DNA of 64,000 nt. Origin: Novosphingobium jiangmenense. Its GTDB lineage: Bacteria > Pseudomonadota > Alphaproteobacteria > Sphingomonadales > Sphingomonadaceae. Below the pieces are notes generated by a model, which made no database searches, was not told where the DNA came from, and worked only from the letters and a program-made list of their open reading frames with translations. Location: the NCBI RefSeq assembly GCF_015694345.1, contig NZ_JADQDC010000004.1, positions 186,001-250,000 of the forward strand, written 5' to 3'. A program made the position numbers and the translations under genes. Below are positions 23,427 through 31,839 of this stretch, piece after piece; the stretch's first letter is position 1, and the number at the start of each line of letters is the position of its first letter.

Positions 23427-24374
23427 ATGGAGCCGACAAAGCCTTCCAAAGTGCACCTGCCCGATGATCGGGGACTGGATGAGGCCGCCCGTGTCATCGC
23501 GCATGGCGGTACGGTCGCAGTGCCGACGGAGACTGTCTACGGGTTGGCCGCACGCGCCGACGACGATGCAGCTGTGGCGGGCATCTATCGCGCCAAGGGT
23601 CGCCCCGATTTCAACCCGCTGATCGTCCACGTGCCTGACGTTACGGCAGCCGAGACATTGGCCGTGTTCGACGACCGGGCGAGGGCCTTGGCGGAGGCAT
23701 TCTGGCCCGGCGCACTGACCATGGTCCTGCCCTTGCGCGAAGGTGCGGGACTTGCTCCGGCGGTGAGCGCTGGCCTTCCCACCGTAGCCCTGCGGTGCCC
23801 CGCACATCCGGTGATGCAGGCCCTGTTGAAAACCTGTGGATTGCCGCTCGCCGCGCCATCGGCGAATCGCTCGGGCGGGGTCAGTCCGACCAGCGCTGCC
23901 CATGTCGCAGACTCGCTGGGTGACCGGGTCGACCTGATCCTCGATGGCGGCGAAACGCAGCAAGGGATCGAATCCACCATCGTCGGCCTGCGCGCCGATG
24001 GTTCGTGGACGGTGCTGCGGCCCGGCCCGATCACCGAGGCCGAGATTACGGGCGTTCTGGGCAGCGAAAGTGCCGCCATGACGTCAGCAAAAATCGAGGC
24101 ACCCGGGCAGTTGGCCAGCCACTATGCGCCGGGAAAGCCGATGCGGCTGAATGCGACCGAGGGGCGGGAAGGGGAATTCCTGATTGGCTTCGGCGAGATT
24201 GCCGGAGACGTCACGCTGTCATCTTCAGGCGACCTGGCCGAAGCGGCAGCACGCCTCTACGCCTGCCTGCATGATGGAGCGGCGGCGCCACAGGGCTCGA
24301 TTGCCGTGGCGCCCATTCCGGACCACGGCATCGGCGTGGCGATCAACGACCGCCTCCGCCGCGCCGCGGCCTGA
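23427..24374 (+). CDS. L-threonylcarbamoyladenylate synthase (Sua5 type)
   Basis: 315 residues; a much longer open frame upstream runs antisense to the neighbouring dehydrogenase and is not used. The YrdC domain (about 10-200) has GGTVAVPTETVYGLAARADD, IYRAKGRPDFNPLIVHV (the KxR motif), FWPGALTMVLPL and PSANRSGGVSPTSAAHV (SxN motif). The C-terminal Sua5 domain (about 225-315) begins after the linker PGQLASHYAPGKPM, which is characteristic of Sua5. It makes threonylcarbamoyl-AMP for t6A37 of ANN-decoding tRNAs. It is leaderless by promoter geometry. Confidence 0.93.
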   Translation: MEPTKPSKVHLPDDRGLDEAARVIAHGGTVAVPTETVYGLAARADDDAAVAGIYRAKGRPDFNPLIVHVPDVTAAETLAVFDDRARALAEAFWPGALTMVLPLREGAGLAPAVSAGLPTVALRCPAHPVMQALLKTCGLPLAAPSANRSGGVSPTSAAHVADSLGDRVDLILDGGETQQGIESTIVGLRADGSWTVLRPGPITEAEITGVLGSESAAMTSAKIEAPGQLASHYAPGKPMRLNATEGREGEFLIGFGEIAGDVTLSSSGDLAEAAARLYACLHDGAAAPQGSIAVAPIPDHGIGVAINDRLRRAAA

Positions 24375-24380
24375 TCGACC

Positions 24381-25169
24381 TTACTGTTCCTCGGCAGCGT
24401 CGCTCGCATCAGCGGAATCGCTGTTCGGCGTCACGCCATTCTCGCAGACCAGCTTACCCGAACCCATCGCGCTGACCTTGCAAGTGGCGCGGCCGAACAC
24501 GCGCACTTCGCCCGAGCCCATGATGTTGGCGTTGACGTGGCCGTTGGAGGCGAAGCGGGCATTGCCCGAACCGGCGACGTCGACCTTGACCTCGTCGACG
24601 GTCAGTCCGTCCATTTCCGCATCGCCGCTACCGGCGACGGTCATCTTCAGTTCCTTCGCCTTGCCCGCCGCGCGCAGCTTGCCCGAGCCGACGACATCGA
24701 TGCCGAGCTTCTGCGCGTCGATCGCGCGGGCTTCGACGACGCCCGATCCTGCCACGGTGATCTTGGCATCGTTGCCGCCGAGCTGGTCGGTGGTGAGGTT
24801 GCCTGAACCCGCCAGCACCACTTCGCTGAGCGCCGGAAGGGTCACGTTTACCGTCGCCGCGCGGGTGGATTGCCCAAGCTTCCAGTCGTCCCGAGTGATG
24901 CCGAGCTGGCCTTCGGACAGGGCAAAGCGCAGCTTGTCGGCGCCTTCGCCCTCGACCGTGATCGCCAGCTTGTCGCCCCGCGTGACGCGGACGTTGTCAG
25001 GCCCGAGCAGAGCAATGCCAGTGGGCGCAGCGCCGCTCATGTCGAGTTCGGCCAAGGGCACGCCCTTCTTGCCGTCGAACGAGATATTGGCGCCGTCGCA
25101 CCCGCCGAGCGCGGTGGCGAGACCCATGACAGCAACGCCTGCCAAGGCACGAACGATATTCTGAAACAT
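24381..25169 (-). CDS. GIN domain (DUF2807) lipoprotein
   Basis: 262 residues from an ATG preceded by AGGAGTGA. The signal ends in the lipobox ATALGGC near residue 23. The rest is a right-handed beta-helix of repeated units ending in AGSGNLTTDQLGG, AGSGVVEARAID, VGSGKLRAAGKAK, AGSGDAEMDGLT, AGSGNARFASNG and MGSGEVRVFGRA; six (A/V/M)GSG turns are visible. This is the putative auto-transporter adhesin head / GIN fold. It ends in an acidic Ser/Asp tail after a Cys pair. Probably outer-membrane or periplasmic; role unknown. Its stop is 6 bp from the tsaC-type stop (convergent). Confidence 0.82.
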   Translation of the reverse strand: MFQNIVRALAGVAVMGLATALGGCDGANISFDGKKGVPLAELDMSGAAPTGIALLGPDNVRVTRGDKLAITVEGEGADKLRFALSEGQLGITRDDWKLGQSTRAATVNVTLPALSEVVLAGSGNLTTDQLGGNDAKITVAGSGVVEARAIDAQKLGIDVVGSGKLRAAGKAKELKMTVAGSGDAEMDGLTVDEVKVDVAGSGNARFASNGHVNANIMGSGEVRVFGRATCKVSAMGSGKLVCENGVTPNSDSADASDAAEEQ

Positions 25170-25272
25170 GACAAGGTCACTCCTGACTGTATTGCCGATA
25201 TAACACGGTGATACGATGGTGGCCAAGTCGTTCGTGGAAACGGCGCGGCTGTTCGTCGGGAAGTCCGGCAAC

Positions 25273-25307
25273 GAAAAAGGCCCCCGGTTTCCCGGAGGCC
25301 TCTTTTC
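25273..25307 (-). terminator. Intrinsic terminator of carD-type gene
   Basis: GAAAAAGGCCCCCGG / CCGGAGGCCTCTTTTC hairpin just downstream of the leftward gene; the A run on the plus strand is a U run on the transcript. Confidence 0.7.
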
Positions 25308-25329
25308 AAACGCCAGTGCGCGAAACGGA

Positions 25330-25854
25330 TCAGGCCGTTTCGTAGTACTTCGGCGCGTGTTCGTTGAGGATCGCGAGGATCTTCTTGAGCGCGGCAGGCT
25401 CATCGGTCTTTTCCATCGCCGCGAGTTCGCGGGCGAGGCGCGAGGAGGCCGCTTCGAAGATCTGGCGTTCCGAATAGGACTGTTCCGGCTGATCGTCGGC
25501 GCGGAACAGGTCGCGCGTCACTTCGGCGATCGACACGAGGTCACCCGAATTGATCTTCGCTTCGTATTCCTGGGCGCGGCGCGACCACATGGTGCGCTTG
25601 ACCTTGGGCTTGCCCTTGAGCGTATCGAGCGCTTCGCGCAGCGTCTTGTCCGAAGACAGCTTGCGCATGCCGATCGCTTCGACCTTGTTGACGGGAACGC
25701 GAAGGGTCATGCGTTCCTTCTCGAAGCGCAGCACGTAGAGCTGCAGCTTCATGCCGGCAATTTCTTCGTCCTGAAGTTCGACCACCCGGCCGACACCATG
25801 CTTCGGATAAACGACGTAGTCCCCAACATCGAAGGCGAGAGCCTTACCTGCCAT
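25330..25854 (-). CDS. CarD/CdnL family transcriptional regulator
   Basis: 174 residues from MAGKALAFDVGDYVVYPKHGVGRVVELQDEEI. Residues 1-70 are the Tudor-like RNA-polymerase interaction domain shared with TRCF; the rest is a helical DNA-contact domain with TLKGKPKVKRTMWSRRAQEYEAKINSGDLVSIAEVTRDLFR. It binds RNA polymerase beta and stabilises open complexes at rRNA and housekeeping promoters. AAGGATTACC gives the ribosome site. Length and motifs are normal for alphaproteobacteria. Confidence 0.93.
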   Translation of the reverse strand: MAGKALAFDVGDYVVYPKHGVGRVVELQDEEIAGMKLQLYVLRFEKERMTLRVPVNKVEAIGMRKLSSDKTLREALDTLKGKPKVKRTMWSRRAQEYEAKINSGDLVSIAEVTRDLFRADDQPEQSYSERQIFEAASSRLARELAAMEKTDEPAALKKILAILNEHAPKYYETA

Positions 25855-26202
25855 TGGTAATCCTTTCGACGCGGGCAGGACCGGCAAACGGAGGGGTGCG
25901 AAGCCTTGGGGGAAACAGGCATGAGCCCGCCGGATCGACGGTCATGCGAGGCTTGCGATCCGGTTGCTGTTCTCGTCCTGCCGTTTTCGTGGTGAAAAGA
26001 CGCCGGACAGGCATGAGCCCACCGGCGCTTGGCGGCCCATATAACATCTCGGCAACAAAATTACCACCCCTGAACGCACTGCAGCGCAGCGGAAATCGTT
26101 TGCTGCCTCCATTGCGGAGACAACAAACGCCTTACGCTGCGCAGGCAGGGGGCAGGCAAGCGAGGCTGGCGACCTTGCGCCCGCCCTCGCAAACTGCTGG
26201 AA
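25855..26202. other. Intergenic region between fdxA and carD genes with a 19-bp direct repeat
   Basis: 348 bp without a supported gene. ACAGGCATGAGCCCGCCGG at 25915 is repeated at 26007 with one change, 92 bp apart (almost nine helical turns). The second half is rich in imperfect inverted segments (for example CTGCAGCGCAG and CTGCGCAGGCAG). Since carD is transcribed leftward, the repeats lie in its upstream control region. Confidence 0.5.
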
Positions 26203-26541
26203 TCAGTCGCCTTCGCCGGGTTCGGCCGAGAAGTACTTGTCGAACTTGCCTTCTTCGCCCTTGTGCTCGTCGGCGTCGGCCGGAGCGTCCTTCTTGGCGG
26301 TGATGTTCGGCCATTCCGCCGAATACTTGGCATTGAGTTCGAGCCACTGCTCGAGCCCGGATTCGGTGTCGGGCAGAATCGCCTCGGCCGGGCATTCCGG
26401 TTCGCACACGCCGCAGTCGATGCACTCGCTGGGGTTGATCACCAGCATGTTCTCGCCTTCGTAGAAGCAGTCCACGGGGCAGACTTCGACGCAGTCCATG
26501 AACTTGCAGCGGATACAGGCGTCGGTGACGACGTAGGTCAT
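26203..26541 (-). CDS. fdxA: Seven-iron ferredoxin FdxA
   Basis: 112 residues. The two cluster-binding regions are at the N-terminus: [17 protein letters not shown] and [12 protein letters not shown], which together supply ligands for a 3Fe-4S and a 4Fe-4S cluster. [14 protein letters not shown] links them. The longer C-terminal part with a charged [24 protein letters not shown] tail is usual in alphaproteobacteria. It carries electrons in the cytosol. The gene is between the S4 protein and carD and may share a transcript with the S4 gene. Confidence 0.95.
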   Translation of the reverse strand: MTYVVTDACIRCKFMDCVEVCPVDCFYEGENMLVINPSECIDCGVCEPECPAEAILPDTESGLEQWLELNAKYSAEWPNITAKKDAPADADEHKGEEGKFDKYFSAEPGEGD

Positions 26542-26601
26542 GGCGATTTGATCCCTCAGGTCTTCGTTTGAGGCCGTGCTAGAGGCCTTTGGGCGGTGGC
26601 G

Positions 26602-26886
26602 TCAAGCGGGCGCATGATCGGGCGGCGATTGGTCAGGAATTTCGAGCAGGCGATAGCAGGACTGCGCCTCGGCAGCGGGACCTCGCCGGGCAGGGATCAT
26701 CAGAACCTCGATCACCGTCACCCGGCTGCGCATCGGCAGGACCAGCACGTCACCAAGCCGCACGTCGGCGCTGCATCGCTCGATCCGGCGGCCATTGAGG
26801 CGGATGTGGCCGGCACTGACCCAGTCCTGGGCAAGGCCGCGACTGCCGGCAAAGCGGGTGAACCAGAGGAACTTGTCGATCCGCAA
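26602..26886 (-). CDS. S4-domain RNA-binding protein (HslR-like)
   Basis: 94 residues from a TTG start (GAGGAGAG upstream). The S4 fold is MRIDKFLWFTRFAGSRGLAQDWVSAGHIRLNGRRIERCSADVRLGDVL, with a helical hairpin and the beta-turn that grips RNA. It is similar to heat-shock protein 15 (HslR), which rescues stalled 50S subunits carrying nascent chains. A short Pro-rich tail follows. It is 18 bp downstream of the large helicase gene and probably co-transcribed, which fits an RNA-handling role. Confidence 0.85.
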   Translation of the reverse strand: MRIDKFLWFTRFAGSRGLAQDWVSAGHIRLNGRRIERCSADVRLGDVLVLPMRSRVTVIEVLMIPARRGPAAEAQSCYRLLEIPDQSPPDHAPA

Positions 26887-26904
26887 GCAGGCTCTCTCCT
26901 CTTT

Positions 26905-29472
26905 CTATCGCGCCACCAGTTCGGCAAGCGCGGCGAATGCTCCGGTGGGTGGCGGCTTTGGCCTTTCGTTCTCGATCGGTGCCTCGCGGCGGGTCGGGCG
27001 CCAATCCCACAGCGGCGGGTGCGGCGGGCCGTATGCCTTTTCGGGCAGGCTACGGCCCATGTGCACGCGAAAGCCCCCGGCGCGGAGCAGGGCCGCATAG
27101 GCTGCGGTCGAGAGATTCATCGAACGGGCGACGGCAGGATCGAGGAACACGCGCCTGGCCTTGGTGCCCATGCGCGTGGCGTGGGCGGCGTGCAGCAGCT
27201 TTTCCGCGAGATCGACGCGAAGGCATTCGTTGCCGAGGCGACGGTATCCTGCGGGCGCGATCCTGGCGTGGACAACGGGCTGCATCGTCTCGGGCGGGAG
27301 CGGAGCCGGCTTGCCCCAGATCCGCGCCAGGCGGTGCCACGCCTGCATCGCGCCGGGGCGCAGGGCATTGGGGAGGAACAGGTCGAGCGCGCCGATGCGC
27401 ACGCCGAGCTTCTTGAGACGCTGGCGTTGTGCGACGTCGAGCCGGTCGAGACCCGAACCTTCTCGCACCAGCACTCCGCCCGCTTCCACGAGATGGAGCA
27501 GCAGGGCGCGCAGTTCCGGGCCCGAAGCGGGATCGCGGCTTGCGTCGTCGAGCGCGAGCAGGGGCTTGAGATGACGCTGGTGCTGCGCCTGAAGCCACGA
27601 CTCGAGCGCGGCGACCACTCCGGCCTTGTCGTCGGGTGCGAGCCGGTCGAGAGCGGGATCAGGCTTTAGGCGAGGGGAGAGCATGGCGCGCCCGCGCTCC
27701 AGCTTGGCCACCACGTTCTCCTGCCAGACAAGCGCGGTGTCTTCGAACTCGATGCCCTGCAGATCGTTCGCCGCTGCGATCAACGCCTTGGCGCGCTTGC
27801 CAAGCAGGCCGGGCAGATGGCGTTCCGCTGCAGCCAGCAGCAGCCTGCGGTCCTCCGCGCGGGCGAGGGGATCGACGACGAAGCGAAAGCCTTCGAGGTG
27901 GCCGATCGGCTCGTCGTCGACCAGCACCGCTCCTTCATCCGCCAGGCGCACCGGCAGCAGCGAGGCGTCGGCTCCGGCCTTGCGCATCAGCACGGCGGTA
28001 CGGCGGTTGACGAAGCGTTCGGTCAGGCGCGCATGCAAGGCGTCGGACAGTCGGGCCTCGACCGCGCGGGCGCGGGCCGACATTTCCTCCTTCGCCAGCA
28101 CCCAGTCGGGCCGCTGCGCGATATAGGCCCACGAGCGGATTGCCGAGACGCGAGCCTGCAGCGTGTCGATGTCGCCCGAGGGGTTGTCGAACTGGGCAAT
28201 CGCCTGCGCCACGTAGTCCGCGCCGAGATAGCCGTGGCGCAGGTCCTGCCACAGGCGCGCGACGAAGCGGCTGTGCGTTTCCTCCCCCTGCGAGCGGAAA
28301 TCGGGCAGGCGGCAGACTTCCCAGAAGCGCTCGACCGCACGCTTGCCACGGACGCTTGCAACAGTTTCGGGATCTTCCGCGAGGCGCTTGAGCACGGCGA
28401 GGTCGATGGCCTGGGGCGGCGTCACCAGTTCGGGGCGCGGGGGAATGCTCTCGAGATCCTCGATCAGCGCGGCCAGGCTGTCGAACCGCGGCTCCGCCTC
28501 GCGCCAGAACAGACGGGTGAGGGGCGGGAAGCGGTGTTCCTCGATCGCGTAGATTTCTTCCGGCGTGAACTCGGGATTGGTGCCACCCGCGCCCGCCAGC
28601 GTACCGAAAGTGCCATCGCGCTGGTGACGCCCGGCGCGCCCGGCAATCTGCGCCATTTCTGCGGTCGTCAGCCGTCGCTGGCGGTGGCCGTCGAACTTGG
28701 AGAGGCCGGCGAAAGCAACGTGATGCACGTCCAGATTGAGGCCCATCCCCACCGCATCGGTGGCGACGAGGTAGTCGACCTCTCCCGCCTGATACATCGC
28801 GACCTGGGCATTGCGCGTCTGCGGGCTCAATGCGCCCATGACCACCGCCGCGCCGCCCCGGAACCGCCGCAGCATCTCGGCCATGACGTAGACCTGCTCG
28901 GCACTGAACGCGACGATCGCGCTGCGCGGCGGAATGCGCGAAAGCTTCTTGGCGCCGACGTGAGTGAGCGTCGAAAAGCGCGGGCGGGTGACGATATCCG
29001 CCTCGGGCACCAGCGCCTTGATCATCGGCTCCAGCGTCGAGGAGCCGAGCAGCATCGTCTCCTCGCGACCGCGCGTGTGCAGCAGGCGGTCGGTAAACAC
29101 ATGGCCGCGTTCGGGATCGGCGGAAAGCTGCGCCTCGTCGAGCGCGACAAAGGCCAGATCCGGGCGCGAGGGCATCGCCTCGATCGTACACAGGTGCCAG
29201 CGCGCACCTTTGGGCTCGATCTTCTCCTCGCCGGTGATCAGCGCAACCTTGTCCGCACCCTTGATCGCGCAGACCCGGTCATAGACCTCGCGCGCCAGCA
29301 GCCGCAGCGGAAAGCCGATCGCGCCCGAAGAATGCGCGCAGAGCCGCTCGATGGCGAGGTGGGTCTTGCCGGTGTTGGTCGGCCCAAGCACCGCCTTGAC
29401 CACGCCAGTGTGCGCGGACTTCCGAGGCTGGGCAGGAATGCGCGGGGCCATGTGTCTGAATGTGGCGGGCAT
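26905..29472 (-). CDS. Suv3-like superfamily 2 RNA/DNA helicase
   Basis: About 855 residues; the start is uncertain (ATG at 29472 or 29451, or TTG at 29487; none has a clear ribosome site). Walker A is LGPTNTGKTHLAIERL. Further motifs are GFPLRLLAREVYDRV, FVALDEAQLSADPERGHVF, LLGSSTLEPM, then the second RecA domain with FSAEQVYVMAEMLRR, LVATDAVGMGLNLDVHHVAF and QIAGRAGRHQRDG. This matches the mitochondrial Suv3 / alphaproteobacterial helicase family involved in RNA turnover. The C-terminal 350 residues are family-specific. It pairs with an S4 protein downstream. Confidence 0.88.
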   Translation of the reverse strand: MPATFRHMAPRIPAQPRKSAHTGVVKAVLGPTNTGKTHLAIERLCAHSSGAIGFPLRLLAREVYDRVCAIKGADKVALITGEEKIEPKGARWHLCTIEAMPSRPDLAFVALDEAQLSADPERGHVFTDRLLHTRGREETMLLGSSTLEPMIKALVPEADIVTRPRFSTLTHVGAKKLSRIPPRSAIVAFSAEQVYVMAEMLRRFRGGAAVVMGALSPQTRNAQVAMYQAGEVDYLVATDAVGMGLNLDVHHVAFAGLSKFDGHRQRRLTTAEMAQIAGRAGRHQRDGTFGTLAGAGGTNPEFTPEEIYAIEEHRFPPLTRLFWREAEPRFDSLAALIEDLESIPPRPELVTPPQAIDLAVLKRLAEDPETVASVRGKRAVERFWEVCRLPDFRSQGEETHSRFVARLWQDLRHGYLGADYVAQAIAQFDNPSGDIDTLQARVSAIRSWAYIAQRPDWVLAKEEMSARARAVEARLSDALHARLTERFVNRRTAVLMRKAGADASLLPVRLADEGAVLVDDEPIGHLEGFRFVVDPLARAEDRRLLLAAAERHLPGLLGKRAKALIAAANDLQGIEFEDTALVWQENVVAKLERGRAMLSPRLKPDPALDRLAPDDKAGVVAALESWLQAQHQRHLKPLLALDDASRDPASGPELRALLLHLVEAGGVLVREGSGLDRLDVAQRQRLKKLGVRIGALDLFLPNALRPGAMQAWHRLARIWGKPAPLPPETMQPVVHARIAPAGYRRLGNECLRVDLAEKLLHAAHATRMGTKARRVFLDPAVARSMNLSTAAYAALLRAGGFRVHMGRSLPEKAYGPPHPPLWDWRPTRREAPIENERPKPPPTGAFAALAELVAR

Positions 29473-29533
29473 GATGGGTGGAAACAAGCGAGCGGGGCAA
29501 TTTTATCCCCTGCCCGAAATGTCGCTCAACCTT

Positions 29534-29632
29534 CGTCATTCCCGCGAAGGCGGGAATCCAGCAAGAGACATTGCCGTCGCATCGCGACGACGCTTCCTGT
29601 CCAGCTGGACCCCCGCCTGCGCGGGGGTGACG
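29534..29632. repeat. Intergenic palindromic repeat, family A (long spacer)
   Basis: Left arm 29534-29561, right arm 29605-29632 with several changes (GGACCCCC for GGATTCCC), 43-base spacer. The most diverged copy in the window. Confidence 0.8.
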
Positions 29633-29660
29633 AGCGCGGGATTGGCGATGAAGCTATAAC

Positions 29661-29689
29661 GAAAGGCCCGGATCGCTCCGGGCCTTTCC
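29661..29689 (-). terminator. Intrinsic terminator of rho
   Basis: GAAAGGCCCGGA / TCCGGGCCTTTC stem with a short loop, 3 bp beyond the rho stop. Confidence 0.85.
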
Positions 29690-29691
29690 TG

Positions 29692-30948
29692 TTACTGGTT
29701 CATCGTCGCGAAGAAGTCTTCGTTGGTCTTCGAATCCTTCATCTTGTCGAGCAGGAACTCCATCGCGTCGACGGTGCCCATCTGCATGAGGATGCGGCGC
29801 AGGACCCACATCTTCGAGAGCTGGTCCTTCGGCACGAGCAGCTCTTCCTTGCGGGTGCCGCTCTTGCCCACGTCGAGCGCCGGGAAGATGCGCTTGTCGG
29901 CAACCTTGCGGTCGAGCACGATTTCCGAGTTGCCGGTGCCCTTGAACTCTTCGAAGATCACTTCGTCCATGCGGCTGCCGGTATCGATCAGGGCCGTCGC
30001 GATGATCGAGAGCGAGCCGCCTTCCTCGATGTTGCGGGCGGCACCGAAGAAGCGCTTGGGGCGCTGCAAGGCATTGGCGTCGACACCACCGGTCAGCACC
30101 TTGCCCGAGGACGGAACGACCGTGTTGTAGGCGCGGCCGAGGCGGGTGATCGAGTCGAGCAGGATGACGACGTCACGCTTGTGCTCGACCAGGCGCTTGG
30201 CCTTCTCGATGACCATCTCGGCAACCTGCACGTGGCGCGATGCCGGTTCGTCGAAGGTCGAGGAAATGACCTCGCCCTTCACGCTGCGCTGCATGTCGGT
30301 GACTTCTTCCGGACGCTCGTCGACCAGCAGGACGATCAGGAAGACTTCCGGATGGTTGTCGGTGATCGCCTTCGCCATGTTCTGCAGCAGCACGGTCTTG
30401 CCGGTGCGCGGCGGGGCGACGATCAGCGCGCGCTGGCCCTTGCCCTGAGGCGAGACCAGATCGATCACGCGGGCCGACTTGTCCTTGACCGTCGGGTCGA
30501 GCGTGTCGAGCTTGAGGCGCTCGTTCGGGTAGAGCGGCGTGAGGTTGTCGAAGTTGACGCGGTGGCGCACGGCCTCCGGTTCGTCGAAGTTGACCTTGAT
30601 CAGGCGGGTGATGGCGAAATAGCGCTCGCCATCCTTGGGCGCGCGGACTTCGCCTTCCACGGTATCGCCGGTGCGCAGGCCCCATTTGCGGACCTGGTTC
30701 GGCGAGACGTAGATGTCGTCAGGCCCGGCAAGGTAGTTCGCTTCGGGGCTGCGCAGGAAGCCGAAGCCGTCCGGCAGGACCTCGATCGTGCCGATGCCGA
30801 GGATTTCCTCGCCGTCTTCCGCCATCTCTTTCAGGATCGCGAACATCAGGTCCTGGCGGCGCATGGTGCTTGCGCCTTCGACCTCGAGCTCTTCGGCCAT
30901 CTGGACCAGCTCGGCGGGGGTCTTCTTCTTGAGTTCTTTCAGGTGCAT
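29692..30948 (-). CDS. rho: Transcription termination factor Rho
   Basis: 418 residues. The N-terminal helical domain is [24 protein letters not shown]. The CSD RNA-binding domain is [37 protein letters not shown]. The ATPase has Walker A APPRTGKT at about 178-185, [13 protein letters not shown], Walker [17 protein letters not shown], the Q-loop and the R-loop region with [23 protein letters not shown]. The hexameric helicase terminates untranslated transcripts. Position beside hemJ-hemE matches the origin-proximal layout of other alphaproteobacteria. The upstream gap is 370 bp. Confidence 0.98.
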   Translation of the reverse strand: MHLKELKKKTPAELVQMAEELEVEGASTMRRQDLMFAILKEMAEDGEEILGIGTIEVLPDGFGFLRSPEANYLAGPDDIYVSPNQVRKWGLRTGDTVEGEVRAPKDGERYFAITRLIKVNFDEPEAVRHRVNFDNLTPLYPNERLKLDTLDPTVKDKSARVIDLVSPQGKGQRALIVAPPRTGKTVLLQNMAKAITDNHPEVFLIVLLVDERPEEVTDMQRSVKGEVISSTFDEPASRHVQVAEMVIEKAKRLVEHKRDVVILLDSITRLGRAYNTVVPSSGKVLTGGVDANALQRPKRFFGAARNIEEGGSLSIIATALIDTGSRMDEVIFEEFKGTGNSEIVLDRKVADKRIFPALDVGKSGTRKEELLVPKDQLSKMWVLRRILMQMGTVDAMEFLLDKMKDSKTNEDFFATMNQ

Positions 30949-31160
30949 TTCTTGTGTTCCCAGTGGGATAGGTGATGGCCGGAAACCTCTGAAGGGCTTG
31001 GAGAAAGCGAGAGGGCGGCTGCATCATCGGCAGCGCATCTGCATTCCGGTTCATCGCCAGATATGCCTCGGGCGGGCGATAGTCAATTGTGGATGGGGGC
31101 AAGGGGGTGGTATCCTTCTCGCATCAAGCCGGAAAACCGGCCATTCGAGAGGAACGGCAC
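30949..31160. other. rho upstream region
   Basis: A stretch of about 210 bp (about 370 bp up to the hemJ stop) between rho and hemJ. It holds the rho promoter and leader; I see no strong hairpin or known riboswitch. The small rightward frame at 31161 occupies the rest. Confidence 0.4.
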
Positions 31161-31319
31161 ATGATCAGACTGCCCCGCCACAGCGCGGCCTTCCCCCGCC
31201 AGCAGGCGCACGATGCCCGGGCCAATGCCTGGGGCTCGCAATGGAAGCACCTGCCGCGCTCGCCGATGCGGCTCGTCCGCAACGCGATGCGCGATGGTTT
31301 GCGGACACTTCGCGGCTAG
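31161..31319 (+). CDS. Possible small basic protein
   Basis: 52 residues from an ATG with GAGAGGA 9 bp upstream (31146-31152). The translation is rich in Arg, His and Pro (MIRLPRHSAAFPRQQAHD, then WKHLPRSPMRLVRNAMRDGL). Its TAG overlaps the hemJ stop tail-to-tail by 4 bp. The good ribosome site and compact fit support it; the absence of a recognisable family and the short length leave doubt. It would be the only rightward gene between 24.4 and 33.2 kb. Confidence 0.4.
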   Translation: MIRLPRHSAAFPRQQAHDARANAWGSQWKHLPRSPMRLVRNAMRDGLRTLRG

Positions 31320-31759
31320 AACGGCTTCACGATCACCATGATGACGATTACCGCGGCGGCAATGCCCGGGATCTCGTTGAGCATGCGCAGCTTCTTGCCC
31401 GAGAGTTTCCTCACGCCCTGGGCGAGTTGCTGCGCATAGCTCGCCAGCCAGAAGTGATAGGCCGTCAGCACGAGCACGAAGGCCAGCTTGAGGTGAAACC
31501 ACCCTTGCGCAAACGCGCCGATGTCCATGGCGAGCAGCAGGCCGAGCAACCAGACCACCACCAGCGCCGGCCACATGATGATCTTCATCAGCTTGCGCTC
31601 GCGATCCACCCAGATCGCATTCTCGGGCGAGCCTTCCGGCGCTTCCTGGTGATAGACGAAGAAGCGCGGCAGCATGAACAGGCCGGCCATCCAGAAGATC
31701 ACGAAGATGACATGGCCCGCCTTGAGCCAGAGATAGAGCATCGCCAATACCTGCTGCAT
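31316..31759 (-). CDS. hemJ: Protoporphyrinogen IX oxidase HemJ
   Basis: 147 residues, four predicted membrane helices: 8-30 (YLWLKAGHVIFVIFWMAGLF), 58-78 (IIMWPALVVVWLLGLLLAM), 85-105 (WFHLKLAFVLVLTAYHFWLA) and 127-147. LPRFFVYH, the DRERKLMKIIMWPAL loop and LRMLNEIPGI are HemJ (UPF0093) signatures. It performs the six-electron oxidation of protoporphyrinogen in the inner membrane, the penultimate haem step. The gene lies 80 bp downstream of hemE and in the same direction, a haem-synthesis pair next to the origin. Confidence 0.93.
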   Translation of the reverse strand: MQQVLAMLYLWLKAGHVIFVIFWMAGLFMLPRFFVYHQEAPEGSPENAIWVDRERKLMKIIMWPALVVVWLLGLLLAMDIGAFAQGWFHLKLAFVLVLTAYHFWLASYAQQLAQGVRKLSGKKLRMLNEIPGIAAAVIVIMVIVKPF

Positions 31760-31839
31760 GATGTGCGTTTCCGCCTGAAAATGCGCCCCCCAGGGCTATT
31801 TCGGCGCGGAAATCGCGGTTTGCAAGTGCCCGAAAAGGT

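Noticed and set aside
27817..30975. A 1052-codon rightward open frame
   Set aside because: It runs antisense across the helicase and rho, whose motifs are complete on the other strand. Long shadow frames are expected at this GC content.
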